DNA from: Chlamydomonas sphaeroides
Taxonomy: Eukaryota > Chlorophyta > Chlorophyceae > Chlamydomonadales > Chlamydomonadaceae
Direction: 5' to 3'
Assembly: GCA_001662425.1 (NCBI GenBank)
Contig: BDDC01000068.1
Span: 47,633-111,632, forward strand
DNA length: 64,000 nt
A model generated the notes under the pieces. That model did no database searches and was not told the origin of the DNA. It saw only the letters and a program-made list of their open reading frames with translations. Shown here piece by piece: positions 44,516-56,039 of the stretch; position 1 is the stretch's first letter; each line of letters starts with the position of its first letter. Both the position numbers and the translations under genes were made by a program.

Positions 44516-46486
44516 TCAGCAAGGGGGCGAGGGGAGGGGGTTGTGCGGTGTTGGGATCGGAGGAAGGGGGTGGCACGGGCGCCACGGGCGCTCGGGCCGC
44601 GGCGTCAGGGCTGCGCTGTAGTGGCGGCAAAGGTAACGCAGGGGCCCGTTGGCCACAACCGGTGCGAGATGGTGGTGGGGGGCCATCCGCTGGCGCCTGC
44701 TGTGCGGGCGGCAGTGGGTGGGGCAGCTGCAGCTAGGGGCCGACATGCGAGATGGTATGTAGGGCCGGTGGCAGCACGGCCGTGGGATGTGGGTTGGCGC
44801 GGGACCCCTCGACCGATGCAGGCACGGGCTTCGTTGGTTGTGACACGTAGCCAGAGTGTGAGACTGGATGCGGTTTCACCTAGCGTCGACCGGTTGGAGG
44901 CGGCGTCTGAAGTCCCGGGCAAAGGCTGCCAGGCGGCGCAGCGGGCGTGGAATGTGAGCAGCGGCGGCGGGCGCGTGAGTCAGTCAATCCAATCCAGGGG
45001 GACCTCGAATGTTGGCACCATCCGGATAGTGATCCGAGCTGTTTGCCGAGTGGGGCGTGGCAGGAATGATATGGCAGCCGTCCATTACATGCCACGGTGC
45101 CGCGGGCGCATTGCGCCTGGCCCGGCTTGCCCCTGCTTTGTCGTGACTTGCCGCTTAGGCCAGCCGCCCCGTGCGCTCGCCCGGCGCTCGGTAAGGATCG
45201 CGCCTGCCCTATGGCGGCCATGCGCGTGCGGCACCGTACTACAGCGGATGCGGTGACGCTGAATGACTATTTGAGATGCTAGTGGAGGCTATCTAGCCGC
45301 AGCTACTACTGGTGATTGAACACCCTAGGCCCTCGGACATGAATCTGGCTGCCCCTGCCTGCCGCACATGCACACACACACACACGCGTCCCGTCCCCAG
45401 CCGGCACGACACATAGGCAAAACGAGGGGCGGCCCTGGCGCGGCTCGGGCGCCGGGCAAGCGACGCGGCAGGTTGCCCGGCCCATGCACTGGGCACGCCC
45501 CTCTCGAGGTACAAAAAGAGTTCGAACATACTAATAGATACGCAAGAAGAGAGACATCACGCCGGCGCCCAGATGAGCACGATCCATAGCCAGCCCGGAC
45601 GGATTGCCCAGCGCACAGCTGCCGAAAGCGCCCGTAAGCAGCGAAACACGGGCGAACAGCAGCCCGATCGCCGCGACGCGGCCTCCCCCGGCCGCCCTCC
45701 TCGGGTGGGCCTGCAAGCAACCTGCGCCTCCTAAGAATGACACAGACCGCCGCCATGCGCCATGCCGCTTGCCCACTCCTCCCTCCGCTCACGGAAGCGC
45801 GGCGCCCCACAGCCGCCGCAGCTGCGCCGCATGGGGCGCGCTGTGCCCCCAGATATCCCAACATCCGTGCACCGAGCCACCTGCCTGCGCCATAATGCCT
45901 GCTGCAGCATATCGCCCCCTCAATACCCCCGAACTCATGCTCCCGGCCGCTTTCTAATGGTCAAAAGCAAGTCCACGCACCATCCCAGGGCGCTGCCGCA
46001 TGCAAGCCTGTGTCAGCAACCGTCTTCTGGGCCGAAACTTCGCCGCCCAGAGTGGCGCACGCAGCGATGGCTGCGCGCAAAGGACCGGCACAAACCCCAA
46101 ACTCGCACATCCTTCGCAATGACTACGTGCTCGGCAATGATCATGGCCGCGCGCCTAGCTTGTACGCACCGGCGCTGGGGAGTCAAAACGCGCGAACCGA
46201 CACGGGACGAAAGTAAAGGGGCAGCCCCAGCGTGGCGCAAGGGGTGAAGCCTGCCCAGGCGCAAGCACGCCGAGGACACACCTCCGGCGAAATACACGGA
46301 CACCAAACTGCGGCGGCTACCAACGCGCAGCACGCACAATTGAAACATGCCGCCAGATGACACGACCCCTAAGCAGCGCAAGACGACAGTCAACAATCTT
46401 ATTTGCAGGATGCACAACCAGGCACACGCTACGCGCCGGCTGGCGTCGAGCACCGCCCCGCCGCCGGCTGCGCAGCCACGTGCGCC
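44516..46486. other. Convergent gene-free stretch
   Basis: The region lies between the 3' ends of the secretory-protein gene and the first regulator-like gene. I see no exon. A short (CA)n run lies at about 45366-45387. Confidence 0.5.
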
Positions 46487-49400
46487 TCAGCAGCAGCCCA
46501 CGACACAGAAGACGTCGCCGGCGGCGCCGCCACCGGTGACCAGCTGGTCCCACGCCGCCGCCGCGGCGCCACAGCCAGCAGCGGCGTCGGCATGCAGGTC
46601 GGACTCCGCCGGGTCTACCAGGAGTGAGTCCAACCAAGAGTCCGCCTCCGCCTCGGCGCCTCCGCCGTCCGCCTGCCACACCGCGCCGCCACTCTCGCCG
46701 CCAGAGGCCTGCGCCTGCAGCTCCAGCGACGAAGTGAGGTCGCTGCTGCTGCCCGCCACCGCCGCCGCGCGCGACGCCGCAGCGGCGAGCGCGCGCGTGG
46801 GCACGGCACCGGCCCGCGGCAGCGGGGACACCACCATCGGCGCGGCGGCAAAGGCGGCCAGGCCAGGAGCGGGGTCCGTGGCGGGCAGCTCGCCAGCGTC
46901 ACACACGCCGCCGGGCGTAGCAGGAGCGGGCTCTTCGTGGGCGCGGTGCCAGGCGAGCAGGCCGCAGCAGTCCTGCTCGGCATCCGCGAATGGCGCGAAC
47001 GCCAGGTCCAGCGCCTGCTCCGGCAGCAGCAGGCTGCAGAGCGGCTCGGCGCGGGGGCGCTTGGCTGCAGGCGCCCTGGGCGAGGAGAGCTCCACCTCCG
47101 CAGCCGCAGCCGACGCCGGCGCGAAGGAGCTGCCGCAGCTGCCGGCGGCGGTGGCCGTCACGCCGGCGAGCAAGCCCCCGCTGTCGCTGCGGAACGGCTC
47201 GTGCAGCATTGCGGTGGCGGCGGCGGCCGAGGCCTTCCGCTTGGCCCGCGTCACGGCCAGGACGGTGGGCCCGGCAGCCGAGCACGGCAGTGCGGGGGGC
47301 GCCAGCGTATAGCCCAGCGGCAGAGCGCCCGCCGGGCCGACGCTGCTGCTCCAGCTGCGGTCCAGCTGCTCCGCGAGGCTGGCGCCGTCAATGCTGTCGG
47401 TGCCGGCCATGCACATTGGCAGCCCCTGAGCGTCCGACGGCGGCGCCGCCGACATGTCGATGTTCAGTAGCAGGGGCGCGGCGCTGGCGTCCCAGCTGGC
47501 CGGCGCGGCGCTCGGCAGCCCTGAGGCGAAGCCGCCGAGGCCCCAGGCCGCGCCGCCGCCAAGGCTCAGCCAGGGGAGCTGCGGCGGCGCGCCGCCCGCG
47601 CGCCTGCGTGCAAGGGCCGTTGGCCCACGCGAGCGCTGCAGGGCGATGTGGGTCGGGGCGTTGAGCGCTGGCAGCCGCGCCGCGCTGCTTGGCATCGTGC
47701 CCGCGCCGTGCGCGCAAGCGTCCGGGGCTGGCGCCGCGGCGGACTGCAGCAGCAGCGGCACCGTCGAGGTTGTGCCCAGGAGCAGGTCCGGGCTCGAGCC
47801 CGAGTAGCAGCCGAGGAGGCTGCTGTCTGGGAAGGTCGGGAGTCGCTCAACGGGCCCAGAGCAGGCTGCGAGGGCCTCCAGCAGGGCCGCGGGGAGCAGC
47901 GGCTCCGCGGCGACGATGTGGGTCGGCAGGGGGAGGTACTGGCCGGACTCGGCGGGCAGCGGCAGTGGCAACGCCGGCACGTGCAGCGCCGCGGCCTCAA
48001 CCTCAGCGTGCTCGTATGGGCTGACGGCGGGCAGGTGCAGGACCGGATCTTGGCAGCTGGGGGCGGCGGGCGGGGTCTGGTCGCTCTGGGCGTCCGCCGT
48101 GGCGTTGCCGGCCGTGGCGTTGGCGTCGGACGCAGCGCCCTCGGAGGGGCTTGACAGCTCCGGTGCCGCGCCGACGGCAGCCAGCTCCTCGCAACTCCGT
48201 GCGCAGGCCTGCGGACGGGCGTGGGCAATGCAAGCCAGACCTCCTCAGTCCCACGTTTAACCACAGGCATGCTTGCCTTGCCAGGAGCGCCACCATGGTA
48301 AATGCTCGCTCTCACCTGCTCGTGTCGCGGCAGCCGGTCCTCCTGCTGCAGCTGAAGGCAGTCCAGCTGCCCCGCCGGCTCCGCCTGCGAGCTGCGCAGG
48401 TCAGACGCGACGACGGGCAGTGCGGGCAGCATGTCCGCGTCGCGCTCAAGCGGCGCGGGGACTACGTCTGCGGGCTCGTCTTGGTCCGGCTCTTCGTCGC
48501 CCTCCGCCATGTCCATCTCCATCTCCATCTGCCGCTCTGCCTCGGCCTCGAGCTCTTCCGCCTCGCTGTCGTCCGATGACGAGCGGCGACGCTGCGCCGC
48601 GCCAGGGCCGGCCTTCCGGGCTGCTTTGCGGCTACCGGCGGCCTTGCCCTTGAGCTTCTGGCGGTAGGCCACGAAGTATGCCCTGCCATCCGAATTAATA
48701 AGAGAAAAGAGTGGTCAGCTGGGGGGTTTTGCGCAAGAGGCGGGCTGACACCAAAGAACGGACAGGCGGGTCCGTAAGGCGACCGCGACGGCGGGACGGC
48801 AGTTGCGGCGGACGCAGACGCAGATGCATTGGTGCACAACCCATAACCGCTACGCAGCGCCTCAATTCAATGAACATATGTAAACCATTCACCTATTCCG
48901 CTCCGGGTCACGCCGTCCCTTGCTGTGCTGCACGATGTCCTCGATCGTCAGTTCCGGCCTCCAGGTCGGATTGTCAGCACGCCAGCTGCAGGGTTACAGG
49001 GTGGATAGCGTTTCAGCTAGTGGGCAGGCACTGGACAGCACAAGGGTGCTGCGTTTTAGATGGGTATCGGGGGGGGGGGGGAAATCCGTCTGCACGTTTC
49101 TGCCCNNNNNNNNNNNNNNNNNNNNNNNNNNNNNNNNNNNNNNNNNNNNNNNNNNNNNNNNNNNNNNNNNNNNNNNNNNNNNNNNNNNNNNNNNNNNNNN
49201 NNNNNNNNNNNNNNNNNNNNNNNNNNNNNNNNNNNNNNNNNNNNNNNNNNNNNNNNNNNNNNNNNNNNNNNNNNNNNNNNNNNNNNNNNNNNNNNNNNNN
49301 NNNNNNNNNNNNNNNNNNNNNNNNNNNNNNNNNNNNNNNNNNNNNNNNNNNNNNNNNNNNNNNNNNNNNNNNNNNNNNNNNNNNNNNNNNNNNNNNNNNN

Positions 49401-49539
49401 NNNNNNNNNNNNNNNNNNNNNNNNNNNNNNNNNNNNNNNNNNNNNNNNNNNNNNNNNNNNCAATGTCGGTCTTGCTCGGGCGCCGCTTGTGCTCAAGAAA
49501 GAAATCAGACCACCACGAGTTGAAGGGCCCGAAGAAGCC
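46487..49539 (-). CDS. Regulator-like protein A with tryptophan-rich N-terminal module (paralogue of 51778-54877)
   Basis: Exons seen: 49539 into the gap at 49460, 48985-48893, 48682-48316, 48208-46487. The module starts GFFGPFNSWWSDFFLEHKRR, continues PSKTDI up to the gap, then WRADNPTWRPELTIEDIV, QHSKG, and AYFVAYRQKLKGK. A basic stretch follows, then SSSDDSEAEELEAEAE and a Met/Asp/Glu-rich acidic region. A long Ala/Ser/Leu-rich body ends with SWLDSLLVDP and AWDQLV. The layout suggests a nuclear regulator: module, nuclear signal, acidic patch, acidic-aromatic tail. By the paralogue's intron position, only about one codon of coding sequence is missing in the gap. The N-terminal exon is uncertain; 49799-49734 (MATVGKLGAAPADRL) is a phase-0 candidate. 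Confidence 0.7.
49106..49460. other. Assembly gap (N run)
   Basis: A run of N bases that cuts off the last bases of the first module exon of regulator-like gene A and most of the following intron. A G9 run lies just left of it (about 49071-49080). Confidence 0.99.
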
Positions 49540-51777
49540 CTGAGGGAAAAGGGAAACCAAACCGCCGAGACCAGCCGGGACAGGGCCGAGCGTTGGGTTG
49601 AAGCTGAGACGTGTCCCGGATTCCGTGTCGCAGAATAAGTGATACGAACAATCGCAATAATAGGCAGCATCGTTCCTGTCTTTCGCAGTGCTTGGGAGCA
49701 AACGGCATATCGTCGCGGTGATGTAACCGACACCGCGGTGTCTTTTGGCGGGGCTAGCCGGTCCGCAGGGGCTGCTCCCAGTTTCCCTACAGTTGCCATC
49801 AAGCATGCGTCGACGATCACTTAGGACTTGCCATCGGCCGGCGACCGCCGCGCGACATTTCGCGCGGGCGCTAGTTGATGTTGAGGTGTTGAGCTTGCGT
49901 CCTGCCGAACTGTCACGCCAACAAACGAAAGCGCTTGACCACGACGATGATGTGCGTTGTTTGCGGTGGGCCGTGCCCGCCCAAGTCGCAAAAGTCAAAA
50001 CAAGCAGCAACGCGCAGCAGCGCGGTGTGAGAGGCGACGTGGTGTGAAGAGCACTGTTTTCAGGTGCACAACGCAGCGGTGCGCCCCGTGCACGCGACGT
50101 GAAGCGAGGCAGCAGCTCGGCAGCAGCAAACGTATCGTCGAAGGCTGCTCAGCCTTATAGGAAGCTGACGACGGCAGCCAACGCTGTCCTTTATATTGTG
50201 GCCATGGCAATTGACGCCCCTGAAGTGCTGGGCAGCAGCATGCCGTACAGCGGGTGGTGTGCACCCGCGCGATTCCCCGCCGCGCCATGCATCACACCAT
50301 CGCCCCTCGCTATCGGGTGAGCCCTGCCCCATGCAAGGCGCGATTGCTGACTCGACTGGCCTTGAGCCTCACCCAGGGAGTTGACATCCCGCTACGGCCG
50401 TACATGCCTAAGCGCACTGGCTGCCTATGCCCCACCCGGTGCCTCCATGCCTGGACCCCACGGCAGCTCTCCCGTTTCGCCTGCTCGACCCTGTCAGGCC
50501 CTGTCTCGCAAGGCCTGGCCAGCTTCAGGCGGCACCCACTGCTGTAGGCTCACGTGCTGACCAGGCCAGGCTCTGAGGAGCTTGATACGGAGGGGCTTTC
50601 GTGTCCACAGGAGAAAGGGGCTATCGGCGACAGGAGCATCGTGGGGCTGCAGGAAGGACCTCATGCACCGAAGATACACAGGGCTTGCTCAATACGCTTT
50701 GCTGCCACGCACGTAAGTTACGAGCCAGCGCTGCAACTGGTGTTGCTGCCTTGGGGCCTAAGGTTCGAGCGGCTCGAGCCTTAAGCCGGAAGTTATCAGA
50801 TTGAGTTGCCACGCGTTGCCACAGCCGTGCCACACCTGGCTGAAGAACTTACCCCACCTCACCCTCAGGGCATACTCGACTTGCTGCTCCCACGCACGGA
50901 CCTGTGTTAGCCAGTCATTGGACACGATTGACGTTAGTCACGATACGAGGCTTTGTTAAAAATACCCTTTCGCAGGGCAGTGCATGGCTAGCCTAGCCCG
51001 TCATTCATGTTCACGACCTGCCGTCAATGCACGTCCGGCCGTAGCTATGGGACCACGTTTCCTGCTAGTCACACCAGCCCTGCGGTCCTGCACATACACA
51101 CCAGTACACACACGCCCTTACTTAGCCAGCTCCTAAACCCTCGTGTGCCTCGCAAGCGTCAGCCACACCCCACACATCACGTCTTCAATTCTCGGCGACT
51201 AGGTCCAAACACTTGCCACAAGCACAACACAGGGCGCCTATAGTTGTCGCGCCATGAGAGCCGGGATCACGAAGTTGCGGAACAACGCAAGAAGCAGGGC
51301 AGGATGAGAGGAGAGCGTGGGGCTGAATCACCACCATGCCACTGCCCTCCCCGCGTAGACTATCGGCCATCTAATAATCAGTCCCGTTACTGCTAGCTCA
51401 GGCTTCTCGCCGCTGCAACACACACACGCACGAAGCCGTCACAGATGCGTGCATGCACCATACGACGGAGCGCCTTCAAGTGTCATACCTCCCTCCATGA
51501 TGCAAATCCCAGGGCGGACAGCACTCCTGCATATGAAGCGCTCAGTGTAATCACGAGTGCTCCGCGTCACGCAGGGCAGCTCCAGGCCCCAGGATCACAA
51601 GAACGCCCCGATGGGCCTGCACAAAGTTTTGTCCGCCAAGATCACAAGTCTACTATCATCCAGTCGTTCGGTGAACGTTCCCAGTGACGCCTGACCACCG
51701 GGCCGCATCATCACTTTATCCGAACATGCGCGCCAGGGTTGGCCCGTCCGCATGCAAACATATCTCGTCTCGCTGGA
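49540..51777. other. Region between the two paralogous regulator-like genes
   Basis: It should hold the promoter and first exon of gene A (candidate exon 49799-49734) and the 3' UTR of gene B. No other exon chain was found. Confidence 0.45.
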
Positions 51778-54700
51778 CTACTGGCATGGTAGCGCGGTGT
51801 CAAAGGGGCACACGATGAGATCCTCCCATGCCAAATCGAGATCTTGGTCCAGGCCGTCACGGGTGTCGACGAACGCGTCGAAAGCGGCGCCCAGGCCCTC
51901 GTCCTCCACCAGCTGCTTATCGACCGGAGCCGCCGCCATAGCCGGCGAGCTAGGCGCCGATGCCTGGTCGGCGGCCTGCACCGGCGCCACCTTGCTGGCC
52001 AGCGCCGCGTGCGCGAAGGGCCAACCGCCGGCACCAGCAGCCTCCACGGCGCTGGCCGAGCCAGGCGCGCAGAAGCCGTGCTCCTCGCCGCCCGACGGCG
52101 CCACGGGCATGCTGCTGAAGCTGCTGACGCTGGCATTGGGCACCATGCCCCGCACCGGCGGCTGCATGTCGAACTGGTGCTGTAGCGCGCCGAAGGCCTG
52201 CTGCTGCATGTGGGCTGCCGCCGCGGCGTGTTGCTGGTGCTGCAGCGTGCGTAGCAGGTGCTGCGCCGGAGCGGGCCGGGTCGATGGCCTGAGCTCGCTG
52301 CTGCACGGCGACGGCTGCGCAGCCGAAAGCGGCAGCCCCGAGCCGGTGCTGCTACACGGCTCAACGCTCTCCAGCAGCTGGGCGCAGGCGTGCGGCGCAG
52401 CCGCAGGCATGTCCCACACCTGCGGATGCGCCGAATAAGGCGAGTGCGGCCGGCTGCCGGCGCATTCGCCGGCTGCGGCTGAGGCGTTGGAGCCGAAGGG
52501 CGCGCAGCCACCGGCACACGGCGGCGTGGTGCCCCAGGCCGCGTAATGCGGCGGGCAATGAGGCGCCGAGTAACTGTGGCCGCCGTCGACGCTGCAGGCA
52601 CCGAAGCCGTCCATCCGGTAGGGCGCACAAGCAGCGCTGGGCGGCATGCAACCATAGGGCACGGGGTCGCGGTACGGGTACGGCATGTAGCACGGGTACG
52701 CGTACGGCGGGGGCGCTCCGTACACGGAGAAGCCATACACGGCGGGCACAGCCGTCTCATAGATGTTGGGGTAGCGCGTGCTCTGCTGGTGGCCGCCACC
52801 GCCGCCGACACTGCAGCGGTCTTCCTGGTCGTGTTGCTCAGTCTTGACGAAGGGCTCGCCCTTCGACGACGCCGGCGACGCCGTTGCCGAGGCCATCATC
52901 ATGGGAGCTGACGCAAGCGGCGGAAGGCGCGGCACACCGAGACCCGCCAGCCGGCGCGGCGGGCGGACCACCGGCACCGCCTGGACGACGAAGAAGGGTG
53001 CCAGCGAGACGTCGGCGTCGGCGCAGGAGGAGCTGTCGGGGGACAGCTGCAGCTGCGGCGGCGGCGAGCCGGAGCTGCACATGGGGACCATGGCCGGCGC
53101 GACATCGGGGTGCACGGGATCGCCGGCGGACGCCACAGACGACGGCGCTGTCTCGGCCAGCATCGGCAGCATGGGGAACGGCGGCATCAGGAGCGGCGCC
53201 GCGTCGCTGGAGTTGGCGGATGTGGCGGCGGCGGCAAAGGGCGACGCCACGCCGTCCGCGACAAGCTGCCACGAGGCGGTCACGCCCAGCGGCAGCGAAC
53301 CAGCGGCCTCGTCCTTGATAGCCGTGCTGCCGGTGGTCACAGCGACAGGGCGTCTGCCGCCGAAGGTGCGGGCGCGGCGTGGCACGGCCGGCGAGTTGGG
53401 GGCGCTGGCCTCCTCGTTGTCGCTGATAGTGGCGTCCATGTCGTGGTCCTCACAGGAGCTCATCTCCTCCACCTCCTCAATCTCCTCGTCGTCGTCCGAG
53501 GAGCTCTCGTCGCGGGCAGCCCGAGCACGGCGGCGCTTGGGTGCGCGCGCTCGGCGACCGGCCACCGCGTCGTCGCGGTTAGCAGTTAGAGCTTGGCCGC
53601 CCTGGGAGGGGGCCGCGAGGCAGGGTCGGAAAGGGGCAAGGTAAGACAACGAGCACTTTGCCAGCGGCTGCCTGATTGGGCAGATACCGCCATCCCTCCT
53701 ACGGACCTCACACCTAGCCAATCCCTGCCTGGCGCAGACTGCGCTTGGACTAGCCACACACCCACCTGCTGCTTCCGCTTCTTGCGATACTCGCGGAAGT
53801 ACTCCTTGAGGCCGTCAATGGGTCGCAGACCTGCGGGGGTAAAACAGCAGAGAAGCGAACAATGGTTTAGATGCACGAAAGCAAACAGTGGGACACTTGC
53901 ACGAAGCTGATCACGGCGTCAGGCCTTCCCACTAAGCACCGATGAAGAAGACATCGTTACGTCCCAGATCATGTACCCTGACCGGCAAGCCCCGGCCGAC
54001 ACTCACCCTTGCTTTGTCGCAGCACGGCCTTGAGCGTCGGCACCTGGCCGGCCGACCACGAGCTAGAAGCATTCTCGTTGTACCAACTACCGAAAATCGG
54101 CACGGGTTAGGTGCGCGGTTTGGTAGAGGGCGGAGGCGGTGAGCAGGACCGGTATGGGGGGAGAGGAGGAAGGGAGGAGGGGCCAGACGGTGAGAGACGG
54201 CGGAGCAGGTGGAGGAGAGGACAAGTGGGGGGAAGGATGTGGAGGGAACGAGAAGCAGGTGGTGGAGTGGATTAGAGGGAAGGCGGTTTTGTGGGTGGAG
54301 AGGGGTACGTCGCTGGGGTCTCAGCAGCAGGCATGGGAGGCGGAAAGGGAGTTGAAACGGAGGTGGATGGTTTGGCGGAGAGGAACAGGAGTGGTGGTTG
54401 GGTTGGCGGAGGGGAGGTCGAGGCGGAGGAGCGAGTCTGGAGTAAGAAACGGCGCTGGGTGCGTGGCGGTTGTGGGGGCGGAGAGGAGCTGATCGACATG
54501 TCGGGTCGGGTGGTGATCGGGCTGGCACCGGCGGTTTTCTGTATTGCAGCCGGAGCTGGTACCTGCTGTTAGCTGCATTGCAGCGGGAGCATTCGCGAGG
54601 CACGACGGCGCTGGTTGCTGAGGCTGTGCGGACCATGTCGAAGCATGTGGCGACCCAAAGTGTGTGCCCAGATACTCGCCAGCGCCACAATTGCCCTTTG

Positions 54701-54877
54701 CATCCCATATGGTACTCACTCGATGACCTCTTGCACGGTGGGCCGGGTGCCGAGCGCAGAGTGTCGCGACCTCCACCAGGTGCTAAACGTCTTCCAGTAG
54801 CCAGCAGGGCGCCTCTGCTGAGCAGAGCTTAGCTGCTTGGACTTGTTGGCGCAGGGCGAAGCGGGCAGGACGTCCAT
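51778..54877 (-). CDS. Regulator-like protein B with tryptophan-rich N-terminal module (paralogue of 46487-49539)
   Basis: Four exons: 54877-54720, 54086-54007, 53830-53766, 53601-51778; 708 residues. The module covers about 26-101: GYWKTFSTWWRSRHSALGTR, PTVQEVIDWYNENASSSW, PTLKAVLRQSKGLRPIDG, EYFREYRKKRKQQ. Next come a basic cluster (RRARAPKRRRARAARDE) and SSSDDDEEIEEVEE. Pro/Tyr- and Gln/His-rich tracts fill the middle. The acidic end contains DLDLAWEDLIVCPFD. This looks like a transcription regulator with a DNA- or partner-binding N-terminus and an activation-type C-terminus; that is inference. I do not recognise the module as a named family. ATG 54877 was chosen as the Met closest to the module; the frame stays open to 54970, so a longer start is possible. 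Confidence 0.75.
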
Positions 54878-56039
54878 GATTGATGCGAGTCGGCCTCGAG
54901 GCAGGAGGCGTTGACCAGAGTAAAGCTCGATATTGAGCTTCAAAGGATGCGATGAGCTGCTTGGAAGCACGGGAGGTGGAGCGGCGGTAGCTGGGGCAAC
55001 TGCAGAGACGACCTGTCCCTTTTCCAGGCGGAGCTTGGTATGCTGCCGTTGCAGGGGCGTGATAGCTGGCCTTCAATTGAAGAGCTTGAGCTGGACGAAG
55101 GGCGAGGCGAGCGGTGAAGTTAGGGAGGCTGCTGTAATGAAGCTTGGGACGGCTGGTCGCTGTTGTGCCGGCGCGAAGGGTGAGGATGGAGCCTCGCTCT
55201 GTGAGGCGAGGCGCGCAATATGTGTGTGCCGTAGGGGTCTGCACCCGAGGTTATCAACGCATCGCAATCGCAAGGTACGACCTGGCGACGACCGCGGAAG
55301 CGGGCAGCCCCCATTCCATTCGCGCCCACCTTGACTACAAATCCATTGCAAGGTCTGCGTAGCGACTGTGTGAGCCGTTATAGATAGCATCCGCGGGTGC
55401 ACGTCGCGGAGATGCGAACGAGGGGGGCAAGCGTCGAAGGGACTATGACCACCCTGCCCGTGACTAGTCAGGTTGATTGATGTTTGGTATCGTGTTGATC
55501 TCGAGTGCTTGTCGGGTGAGAGCCCATTGCAACGAACGCCCACCTTAAAAAAACGACAACGAGGCGAAGCGCGAGTGCAAGAGCATTGCTGACATGCATA
55601 TAAAAGAAGTATCGCGCTACAGCTCCAGCAAGCGAGGCAAGAGGCGACCGAGGCGCCGAGGTGCACCCGCGCCCACCCGCTCGTGGGTTTCGTGCGTTCC
55701 GGCTGATGTGCACCTGCCTGTCACCTACACAGTCATCGCGTACATGCACATCAAAACAAAGGACTCCACAGCACTTGACATCTGCCGAGACGCGCCGCTA
55801 CCGCGCCACCGATGGCTGATTCATCCAACTTCCACGTAACTGCCAGGCGTCCTAGAGAGTAGCTAGTTCGCCTGCTGACCGAGAGACGAGTGGCGGCGTG
55901 ACACACGCGGTGCGTCGCGACTGTGGCCCAAAGGCAGGGGACGGACAGATGTAACGCCCGGGTTGTAACCACCTCCGCCAGTTTCACCACCATGTGGCGC
56001 TCGTCTGCGCCAGGCTGTCCCCCCCCCTTTTCTCGCGGC
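54878..56039. other. Gene-free stretch
   Basis: The promoter of regulator-like gene B and the 3' UTR of the SET gene should be here. No exon is seen. Confidence 0.5.

Noticed and set aside
49461..49820. A complete N-terminal exon of gene A in frame with the module
   Set aside because: The open frame is only partly convincing. A 22-codon exon at 49799-49734 fits phase but has a weak donor, so it is mentioned only as a candidate.
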